A stretch of DNA of 64,000 bases from NCBI GenBank assembly GCA_022539475.1, contig VCMS01000198.1, positions 37,939-101,938 on the forward strand, given 5' to 3'. This document shows, piece after piece, positions 55,724-64,000 of this stretch. The stretch's first letter is position 1. Every line of letters begins with the position of its first letter. The stretch is from Gracilaria domingensis. Its lineage: Eukaryota; Rhodophyta; Florideophyceae; Gracilariales; Gracilariaceae. The position numbers and the translations under genes are program-made. Below the pieces are notes generated by a model that had not been told where the DNA came from, ran no database searches, and saw only the letters and a program-made list of their open reading frames with translations.

Positions 55724-58700
55724 AGGCGCCGCGCCCTGTCAAGGATGACAGCCTCAATGGAGGTCCAGCCGTTGAACGGAAAGCCGTTGCGGAAGAAGGA
55801 CTCCATCATGAAGTGTTGAACTGTGAGATTGACACTTCCGAACCGGTTTACTTGTTTAGGAGTCAGAACTACAAAGTCCTGACAGCCCTCTATCACAAGC
55901 CCCGCCTAACACGGATGATCACAAGTGTTCTGGACACAGGAGCATCCCCAAACCTGGTACACACCCGCGCTTTACCGCCCGGATGGGAGTCTCAGTTATT
56001 ACCGATCAAGGCTCCCCGTGTATCGGATGCGTCCAACCGTTCGATGAATATTCTCGGCGTAATACCCCTGGATATCCGACTCGGTAACTTGAAGGTACGG
56101 ATCCGGTTCCTTGTATCTTCCAACCTGGCAGTGGACTGTATCCTGGGCACATCCTTTATAGATCGATACATCAAAGCGATCTACCCCGGGGAACGGAAAA
56201 TTTCGTTCTACAACTCACCACCCGTTGCCCTTCTTGACGCACACAAAGGTTCTCGAGATGGGAAGCCCATCCTCGCTCGCATCCCGAGACACACGGCATC
56301 ACAGAAGCTTCGTGTCGCTCGCTCCATCATGCTCCCTCCTATGTCTGAGACGGCTGTCTTGGTTCAAACCGATACAAGTGGAATGGTTTACTTACAGAAC
56401 AAGATTCAAACCGTTCGCCGGAACCTGCAACTACTGGCAAATGGAGTGATGGAAGTTCTTCCGAACCGGCCATTCCATGTATTGGTGGCCAACATGAGCG
56501 AACGACCCACAACTCTATCGAAAAACACCGTAGTCGGCGAAGCTCAACCAGCCCCCGCTGCTCTTTTCTCCATCACCAACCCCACTATCACACAAGTCGA
56601 CGAGGACGTCGACAGCCCTAAGAAGGGGGGTACAAAAGACGAGATTGAGTCACCGGAAGCGGACTGGACATCGACAGTGCACATCGGTGAAGAGTACGAG
56701 CCGCAGCGGAATAAGATCATTCAGCTGCTTTCCGAGTACGCTGATATGTGGGACGGACACTTGGGAACAATCTCGGCCGCAAAACATCGGATTGAACTAG
56801 ATCCTGATGCACGTCCAGTGCACCAAGCCCCCTACCGATCCGGTCAGAAGGCCCGAGAATGGGAGAAGGAGCAAATCACAAAGATGTTGAGGGAAGGAGT
56901 AATTGAACCGTCTTCGGCAGAGTGGGCTAGCCCCGTCGTCATCGCCTTGAAGAAGGATGGCTCCTGGCGCTTCTGCATCGATTACAGAAAGCTCAACGCC
57001 GTCACAGTTCGTGACTCTTACCCGATACCACGGATGGATGAATGCATTGATTCACTGGGAGACGCAAGAGTGTTCTCTACCCTTGACGCCAACTCGGGGT
57101 ATTGGCAAGTGGAAATAGACAAGCCCGATAGGGACAAAACTACTTTCACCTCCCACGTGGGTCTCTACCGCTTTATTCGGATGCCATTTGGTTTGAAGAA
57201 CGCCCCTGCGACGTTTCAAAGAGCTATGGATGTCATCCTGAATAAGGTTCGTTGGCAATTTGCTATCGTGTATCTCGACGATGTCATAATCTACTCGAGC
57301 TCCGTCACGGATCATTACCGACACCTAGCTAAGGTACTTGACCTACTCCGAGAAGCCGGAATAACACTGAAATTGAAGAAGTGCTTCTTCTTCCAGTCAG
57401 CAGTTGATTACCTGGGACATGTGATCCGACCCGGGAAGCTTCAAGTGGCGTCGAAGACTTGTGACGCTGTGACAAAAGCTAAACCACCACGGACACAGAC
57501 CGAGCTCCGGGCGTTCCTAGGTCTCTCCAATGTCTACAGACGCTTCGTGCCGAACTTTGCAAGGATCGCCCACCCGCTGAACCGGAAGCTTGAGAAGGAC
57601 CAACCTGTCGACCTCGAACCGTTTTCGGAAGAAGATATGGAGGCGTTCGAAGAACTGAAGAAGAGGCTCACCTCCCCTCCAATTCTATCTTTACCGAAAC
57701 CCGGAAAGCCCTACATCTTGGAGACGGACGCCTGTGACCGTCAAGTCGGATGTACTCTGCTACAGCAGCAAGAAGACGAGAAAGACTACCGCCCAATCGG
57801 ATACTGGAGCCGTTCGTTAACCGCGCCGGAAAGGAACTACAGCACCTCTGAGCGAGAGTGCCTGGCCATCGTATGGAGCATGCTACTTCTAAGGCCATAC
57901 CTGGAAGGACAACGTTTTGTAGTTCGAACGGATCACAACGCTTTGCGCTGGCTCCTCAATATAACCGACGCTACGGGAAGACTCGCGAGGTGGCGTCTAC
58001 GCCTCGCAGAGTTTGACTTTGAGTGCACTACCGACCCGGCATAAAACATCTTCCTGCCGACGCAGTGTCACGGATGCCGACCGACGGAAATGATGAGACG
58101 CCTTTGGAGGATGAAATCCCATGCCTGTTCATAGAAGAGATGGAGACCGACACGGACTATGTTGTGGCAGATGTCCTCGTTAACGGAGAAGTCATCAAGG
58201 ACGCGCTGATCAACTGGCCAACAATCACCGATGACGGTGAGCCCTTGCATGTATTCACAACCGTCCCGGAGCAACCTGACGTCACTCCGATAACGGTGAA
58301 GAGTTCATTGCCGCCCAGGCGAGGGACCCTTTCTGCAAAGCTAAGGCCGAATCCGTCGGAGATCCTAAGTCCCAGTTTGACTACAACCGTTCCGGGATAC
58401 TGTGCAGAATATCACCGATCGACGGAGCAGTACAGAGAGTCTACCGGAGTCCCTACGGGAAAGAGTTCTTGAACTCGCTCATTTCCAACGCTTGGCTGGA
58501 CACCCCGGTGCAATCAAGATGTACTACACCCTACGTCGGGATTTCTACTGGCCACTCATGTCGCAGCATGTATTGAGACCGTCTCTCGGTGTGAACCGTG
58601 TCGAGCCGTTCGCGGAACTCATTTCAGGAACCAAAAATACTTGAAGTTGTTCCCGGCAACGGGTCCCTTCGAGTTTGTGGCCATGGACATACTCGACCAT

Positions 58701-60046
58701 TGCCGAAAACCGGACGCGGAAAGAGATACATATTGGTGATAACGGACCGCTTTACTAAGCTCACTCGAGCCATACCGCTGTCGGACACGAAGGCCGCTGA
58801 TATCGCTATCGCGTTCCTCGAGAATTGGGTCTACCCTTACGGGATTCCCACTTACCTCCTCACCGACAATGGCCCGCAGTTCGTCGCCAAGTACTTCGAG
58901 TCGCTCTCTGCTGATCTCGGTATTACGCACGCTCTCACGACGGCATATCATCCGCAGACGAACGGGCAGGCCGAAAGTTCAATAAGGTTTTGGTGAACCG
59001 CTTGCGGCATTACGTAGCAGAGCACCAGAAGGACTGGGATAAGTTGGTCCAGCCGTTGGTGTACGGGTACAACCTGCAGGTTCACCGCTCAACCGGATTC
59101 ACTCCCTTCGACCTCTCGCTTACGCGGCACCCCCCCGGGATCGTGCTCGACGAGCCTACGTCAGCTCTCCCGCAAACGGCATCTCTGCACCCGACAACGG
59201 CAGAATCCCGTCGCGTAACACGCGCCCGCATCTCGAAACTAATCAAGCTTGCCTACACCAAACTAGGCAAATCGCAGGAGCGCTACAAAGCCTCCTTTGA
59301 TTCCCGGATACGGTACACTCCGACCTTTAAGGAAGGGGATATGGTTTACTTAGACGCTCCGCCTCGGAAGAAGAATTCTACCGAGTACGAAGATATCGTC
59401 AAAAAAACTATTACCGGCTTCGGAAGGTCCGTATAAGGTCGTTCGTGCTACTGAAACCACTGTCACACTGGACATCGACGGGTTGCACGATATCGTAGTA
59501 TTGACCGAGTGACGGCGGCGCCCACTCCTGTCTCCGAGGAGAGCGCAACCCCCACCCCCGTCACCGAATCTAATCCCGTATCGGCACCCCTCTCCTATTC
59601 CGAAGAAAGGGATAGCATTGCCGATAAAAGCCTTGATGGTACAACCGGAACGGAAATGGACCCCCGTTCAGAAGCACCGCACTCGGAATCTGACCCCACG
59701 CCGTCACGCGACGAACATGCACCGACTGACGACGGTACCGCTGAAACTCCGGTTCCCGCTGATCCGACACCGGCTACATCCGAACCTACTGCGGCCACAC
59801 CCCACCCAGATACGGAGAAAGAATGGGTCGTGGAGAAGGTCACCGCCACGTACAGCCGAAGACGGTGAGGAGCTCGTACGAGTAAAGTGTACGTTTCAAG
59901 AAGTCTACGTGGGAACCAAGACGAACATCCCACACAACTTTGTGGAACGATACTTCCGTCGAATGGCTGTCGAGGACGCATCGAAATCTAAGAAGGGGGC
60001 AAGAAGCGCCAAACAACTCGGAAGCAGGAAGCTCCGAAGCCGGTAA
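55693..60046 (+). pseudogene. pol: pol polyprotein (PR-RT-RH-IN-chromodomain), frameshifted
   Basis: Open from 55693 in the -1 frame relative to gag. Protease: VLDTGASPNLV (DTGA at 55933). Reverse transcriptase: PFGLKNAPATFQR and IVYLDDVIIYS (YLDD 57271-57282). RNase H: LETDACDRQVGC, then RTDHNALRWLL. The first 744 codons are clean. A frameshift near 58022 precedes RPGIKHLPADAVSRM. More shifts follow near 58470, 58550, 58690, 58975, 59420 and 59505. Integrase: LAHFQRLAGHPG with RCEPCR (HHCC), VAMDIL, LLTDNGPQF and TNGQAE (DDE). After GPYKVVRATETTVTLD comes a Thr/Pro-rich linker, then the chromodomain KEWVVEKVTATY...EELVRVKC...NIPHNFVERYFRR (59817-59970), with a further shift near 59865 and Cys where the family usually has Trp. 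As read, integrase cannot be made from one frame. Confidence 0.88.
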
Positions 60047-60874
60047 TGATCCCTCTCAAAACAGTTCCAGCGTCATGTCTAATTGACATTGCTTCTTCGT
60101 AGCAGCGCTCTTCTCCGTGTCGGCTCATTGCCTCAGCACACGAAGCACAGATGAAAGGAGACGGCACACGGAATGCGTTTGAGCACTTTGCGCAATGCGC
60201 AGCACGCGCTGTAGAACCCAGCAAGGACGCGGTGCACGCGGCGGCGCCCAGCAAGACGCACCATGCAACGGGGAGCGACAGCACCAGGCGCGCATGCTCT
60301 CTAGGCCCGCATACGGCAGGGAGCGCCTGGAAGCGCCAGAGGCTACTTGCAAGGATAATCAAAATATCTGTCGCGGAAATTACCCCTCCGCAAACGGTCA
60401 AAAACGGCGATTACTCTTTGCCTGATATCTCGGAAACGAGGCCGTTTCAGAGGCTGAAAACACGCGATTGCGCTCCTGGCGCCCTCAAAATACTTAGGAT
60501 TTTTTGAGTGCCAGCGCGCACGCCCTACGCGCATTACTGATTACCGAATCGGTACCAAGCGTGCGCTCGTGCATGGCGGTACAGGAGCTCTCAAAAAATT
60601 CAAAGAGTTTATTTGAGCAGCATTGCTGTCCACAGAGTGGATTATCGCTCTCGACTGACACGATCTAATGCTCCGTGTCGGCATTGTTGATGCAATCTTC
60701 GATGTTTGTTTCTGGCTGCGCTGAGGTCACTTCTGAATCTCTTCTTCACGCATTATCGTCTCAGCACCCTCCTTCACGGCATCCATAATGGTACGAAATC
60801 TCCGGCAACCGTCTCTCGGAAGCGGTCAAGAAGTTGGCGGTTTCAACCCATTTCTGGCACGCTGCAGGCCTGCA
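60047..60874. other. Internal spacer of the retrotransposon
   Basis: GC-rich DNA between the chromodomain and the antisense ORF. Overlapping short frames on both strands, none convincing. It may be an untranslated region shared by the two converging transcripts. Confidence 0.4.
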
Positions 60875-62588
60875 CTATGCTGTCCGAAATCGTTCTTCGA
60901 GCTGCTCGCAGCGTGCGTTAAGGCTCTGATACGCCTTGTACACACGCCCAGAGAGATGAGTGCCGTCGTCGGACAAGTCCCGCGCCGCATCCGTCACGGA
61001 TGACTCGTGAAGATGTGGAGGACAGTTCCCGGCTCCGGCTGGATGTTCATCCAGCAAACCTGGGCTACCTCTGTGTCCTGGCCCTGACCGGCGTGGGAAC
61101 TTCCACTACGGGAACGCATCAATCTCTTCTCCTTCCACACTCCCGTTATCGGTGTTTTGAAGATGGCCGCCGGCGATGCACTCCGGAACGAAGCCGCGCG
61201 CCTGCGGAAAGTAGTGCTCGGCGTACTGCCGTGGAGCATCCATGCAATCCGACTCCGGAAGAATTGGAGGATTATTCTTGTACTCGCGTCCGTCGTCTCG
61301 CTCTGCAGGATGTCTGGGAATATCCGGGAAGCGGTCGTTTCGAAATCATACCAAAGATACCCCGGGTTCGGCGTCTTGTCCCAGTCGATGCGTACAACGT
61401 AATCCAGTAGGGCGTCCGCCTCCGCTGCACCAAAGTCGGTACCACGGACAATGTTCTGGACACCGATCAGGCGGATGAAGCGAACTAGCTCGCAAGGAAT
61501 CTTCATCAGCCGTCCGGTCGGAGCATCCAAGTCGGGTCCCGTGCAAGGCGCCAGTCGCTAAACTTCAATTGCATCGGTAATCCGTCTCGGGCAGCGTAGA
61601 GGAACGCGAAGAAAGCCAACACGCACCATTCCGTCTTCAACACTGCACGGACAAAGTAGCCCATCCGCTCGTGGGTGAGCATGAGACCGGTGTAGTAAGC
61701 CGCAATCGGAGGACTTGGCACGCAAAGTACCGTGACACTTTGAAACACTCTTCCTCCGCCGCGACGGAAAGATAAAGACCCCGCCGCTTCGGTCGAAGGA
61801 GGTCATGAAATTCCTGGTTGTGCCAACCAAAGAATACACCGTGGCCGGTTCTTATGCGGGCCTCGTCGCTGATGTCATCACCCCATCGCTCACGCTCCGC
61901 AATGAGATAAAAGCCGTCAAGTGGAACCTCCCATGCGATGAGCGCAAGAAGGTTATGGCCAGGTGGCGGGAACGGACATGCGCTGTCGTTCGTATCATAC
62001 TCCTCCCGAAGACGGATGAGCATAGCAGCCAAGCGCCTCTGGTAGTCGCGTTCTGAGGACACCGGACCCATGGCATGTCAGCAGGACTCCGGATTCGGAA
62101 AGAACCGCATAGAAACGAGGTCCCTCGTCGAGCCGAATGCGCATATGTCCCCATCGGGCTTCCCACGAGCCGTCGCGTAGACGCTTGTTACCGACGAGGT
62201 ATCGACTTCTGGACGGACTGGGAGAGCAGCGAAGCGCGTCGCGTCAAACCACTCGGCCGAAGTGTCAACGTATTGATCCACAGGGTACGGCACAATCACC
62301 CGGCGCTGCGAGATTGAAAGGCGACCCGGGTGGCGGCGATGGTCGAACTCCGTATCCGGACTGACCCAATGCCCCCTACCTGTGGCATTGTCGTGATGAA
62401 CCGAAGCGGGCGTCGAGGGCGAAACGAAAAGATTGGAAGGCGAAGAGACCCGAGCACGGTATGGCGTGGAGTTAATGGAACAGAGAGCGAGGGCGGATGC
62501 GCGGTATGTGAAGCGGGCTCCGAAGGCGGACTTCAGCGTTTCAGACGCGAGGTTGTCCGAGGACGGACAACAAGCTAAGAAGGGGGTC
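60875..62588 (-). pseudogene. Long antisense ORF of the Ty3-type element, unknown family
   Basis: On the strand opposite to gag-pol, protein-like frames follow one another for about 1.7 kb. In order: a Ser/Pro-rich start (62588-62340); YPVDQYVDTSAEWFDATRF; a shifted frame with LRDGSWEARWGHMRIRLDEG (62165-62100); SERDYQRRLAAMLIRLREEY; EVPLDGFYLIAERERWGDDI; THERMGYFVRAVLKTEWCVL; CELVRFIRLIGVQNIV; GYLWYDFETTASRIFPDIL; ARGFVPECIAGGHLQNTD; and a C-terminal coiled segment NARCEQLEERF to the stop at 60877-60875. Stops (for example near 62080 and 61108) and frame changes near 62190, 62070, 61720, 61520 and 61230 match the decay seen in pol. No ATG was found for the N-terminus, which runs toward the LTR. 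No family recognised. Antisense ORFs in this position are known in some plant LTR elements, where they are of unclear function. Confidence 0.6.
62577..62588 (+). other. Polypurine tract
   Basis: AAGAAGGGGG followed by TC lies directly before the 3-prime LTR, the position where plus-strand DNA synthesis starts. Confidence 0.75.
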
Positions 62589-63144
62589 TGTAAGATACTG
62601 AGCCGTGACGGTTGCAATGTTGACACTGTAAGGAAACCCGCTCGCCGGATGGCGTTGTTGTAGTAGACATATTAGTAGTAGTAGTAGTAGTCCACGCGTA
62701 TGCCGGTGGCAACTAGTGCCCCGTGATCGGTAAGTCGTACACGTGTGTGTCGACGGCGGAATAGGTATTTATTTTCGCCAGCTCGGCTGTGGCCACCATG
62801 ACAGTAAACCAAGGTGCTTCCTACTAGGTTCTTCGTCTTGTTTCCCGTGGCACGGATCCTAAGTCGTAGTAGGAACCCAGCTTGTCTAAGACCTGCACAG
62901 GCTGTTCTGCGGCGATATCACTACCGTTGCACCGGCTCTCTGGCTAGGCGCGTGGTACCTTTTCTGGACTGCGCGTGTCTCCGTACTCGGTTTCACCACA
63001 GAGTGCCGTGGACTACTCCGCACCTTCAACGACCGTCTTTTCCGACTCGGCAGGCTCACACGGCCTTACACCCCGTGTGCCGCGCATCCACACCACCGTT
63101 CCTGGACATTCTCTTGAGTAGTCGCTTGTGCGCACTATCTCACA
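62589..63144 (+). repeat. 3-prime LTR (556 bp)
   Basis: Near-identical to the 5-prime LTR. It has an extra TAG unit near 62663 and one extra G near 63054. Followed by the GCACG target duplication. Confidence 0.95.
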
Positions 63145-63790
63145 GCACGCGCGTGTTATCGGTTGCCATTCCTAGCGCCCAGATTTTTTGCACTACACCC
63201 GCAGGCACACCACATCGTGCAGCGCGCTGATCGGGAACGTCTTGTCTTCCCAGTTGGCATACGCCCGAAGGAAATGGCGAAGGAATGGGTATGGTGGAAC
63301 GGGATTGCCTGTCAACAAAATTTGCATCTGACGGACGGCACTGAGGTACTGTGGACTGAACTTGAGCTCACGTGTTGAGTTCCGGCTTCCCGCCTCAGTG
63401 CCAACCATCCAATGTAAGCGACAAAGTCTCCTTCCGTGACAGTGAGTATTGGTCTGCCGTCTTCTGTGCAGAACTTAACCCACGTTTCCCACTGTGAGTT
63501 GCGACTACGCGTAGTGCGATCGCTCCACGCGTAGTCGCAAAACGAGCTGCACTGCGCGCTGCGCACTTGACGTGCTGCGTGCCACCTCCCTCGCTCTGTC
63601 TGCCCCAGTTGTCGCTAATAACAGCCTTTTTCGTGGAGCGAGTTAGATATTGATTTCCAACATTACTGCCTTCCAGATGGGATTCAGCTTGCGATGTGCG
63701 TCCCAGACCTCCTGTGCTGGTTGCGGCAGCTGGTGCACTTTGTTCGCCAGCTGCAGCCCGTAGTTGGTACCTACGCATGTCGGGGGCCAT
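63145..63790 (-). pseudogene. Tyrosine recombinase, N-terminal part (split by the retrotransposon)
   Basis: An ATG at 63790 opens a Pro/Ala/Gln-rich start (MAPDMRRYQLRAAAGEQ) followed by GNQYLTRSTKKAVISDNWG. After a frame change near 63510 comes the core-binding, SAM-like domain: SRNSQWETWVKFCTEDGR, ILTVTEGDFVAYIGWLALRR, then PQYLSAVRQMQ and FLRHFLRAYANWED. Another shift leads to GVPAGVVQKIWALGMATDN, which joins in frame, after removal of the retrotransposon, to the C-terminal part at 52707. Total length would be about 410 residues, normal for this superfamily. A 38-base palindrome (63501-63538) lies within the coding region. Confidence 0.6.
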
Positions 63791-63829
63791 CTTACGGTAA
63801 GAATTGACCCCCGTACTCTCAGGCACAAA

Positions 63830-64000
63830 GCTCGTTAAGGAAAAGCTAAATGACGTTTTCAATGGCACTTTGCAGACAAGGACTGGTGCAGTAAGCGTAA
63901 TATGGACCAACTCATGAAGAACTAAGAAGTTTCTTTCACTGACAATTTCATGATAGTGTATTTTGAAAAAATTAAATTTCCTCGAAAATGCCCTTACATA
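63830..64000 (-). repeat. Repeat shared in inverse orientation with 44.33-44.51 kb
   Basis: The reverse complement matches 44330-44510 with the same order of words (TGTAAGGGCA, TTTCGAGGAA, TCTGCAA, CCTTAACGAG). It lies directly upstream of the tyrosine-recombinase start and may be the 5-prime end of that element. It runs off the window. Confidence 0.65.

Larger units (their letters stand above)
52708..63144 (+). mobile_element. Ty3-type chromodomain LTR retrotransposon, 10.4 kb, with GCACG target duplication
   Basis: LTRs at 52708-53259 and 62589-63144 begin TGTAAG and end CTCACA. The direct repeat GCACG lies at 52703-52707 and 63145-63149. Internal order: PBS (53262), gag, pol (protease, reverse transcriptase, RNase H, integrase, chromodomain), a long antisense coding region, and a purine tract just before the 3-prime LTR. 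RT before integrase makes it Ty3/gypsy-type, and the C-terminal chromodomain places it with chromoviruses, which target chromatin. It inserted inside a tyrosine-recombinase gene. LTR identity is about 99%, yet pol carries several frameshifts. Confidence 0.93.

Noticed and set aside
61000..62578. Forward ORFs opposite the antisense gene
   Set aside because: They are short, in different frames, and low in protein-like pattern compared with the reverse frames.

Overview
The window is eukaryotic nuclear DNA from a transposon-rich, gene-poor locus. Evidence: a spliceosomal GT-AG intron (25654-25773), eukaryote-only families (PAN2, BRE1), and class I and class II eukaryotic transposons (Ty3-type and solo LTRs, Harbinger, Tc1, CACTA/Tnp2, MULE-like, piggyBac-like, tyrosine-recombinase elements). 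Base composition is patchy: AT-rich spacers (about 1.8-3.0, 14.9-15.7, 46.7-47.3 kb) alternate with GC-rich blocks (12.0-13.0, 28.6-29.1, 51.7-52.0 kb and the retrotransposon). The species cannot be fixed from sequence alone; an alga (for example a red alga) or another protist such as an oomycete is my best guess.

Layout. 0.98-1.6 kb: one intact, intronless Maf-type nucleotide pyrophosphatase gene, the only clearly intact host-type gene. 3.0-6.9 kb: diverged tandem repeats of 462-bp period, then a broken long reading frame of unknown family. 7.3-11.6 kb: a 113-bp MITE, a piggyBac-like relic (+) and a Crypton-like tyrosine recombinase relic (-). 12-14 kb: a GC-rich block and a zinc-finger ORF relic. 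14.4-14.9 kb: a solo LTR with a 5-bp target duplication and heat-shock-element-like sites. 15.8-18.8 kb: LTR relics and a MULE-like relic. 19.0-26.8 kb: a foldback element, a PAN2 pseudogene (+), an unknown ORF (+) and a BRE1 E3-ligase pseudogene (-). 27-31 kb: two unknown decayed genes (-). 31.3-34.6 kb: a CACTA/Tnp2 transposase pseudogene. 36.7-44.5 kb: a MITE, a strong hairpin, a Harbinger relic, two 5-prime retrotransposon fragments and a transposase C-terminal fragment. 45.1-45.85 kb: an inverted copy of the 18.05-18.79 kb retroelement fragment. 47.30-49.54 kb: a complete Harbinger element (TIRs, AAT target duplication) with a Myb-like gene and a transposase converging on each other. 49.8-51.4 kb: a MITE and a Tc1 transposase pseudogene. 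52.1-63.8 kb: a tyrosine-recombinase gene split by a 10.4-kb chromodomain-bearing Ty3-type LTR retrotransposon.

Three themes stand out. The Ty3-type element carries, beyond its chromodomain, a long antisense coding region of no recognised family (60.9-62.6 kb). Its two LTRs are about 99% identical although pol carries many frameshifts, so it either moved in trans after decay or the assembly has indel errors. Elsewhere, unrelated genes (PAN2, BRE1, Tnp2, Harbinger, Myb) have decayed more by in-frame stop codons, many plausible as CAA/CAG/CGA to TAA/TAG/TGA changes, than by frameshifts; this would fit C-to-T mutation of methylated or RIP-targeted DNA.
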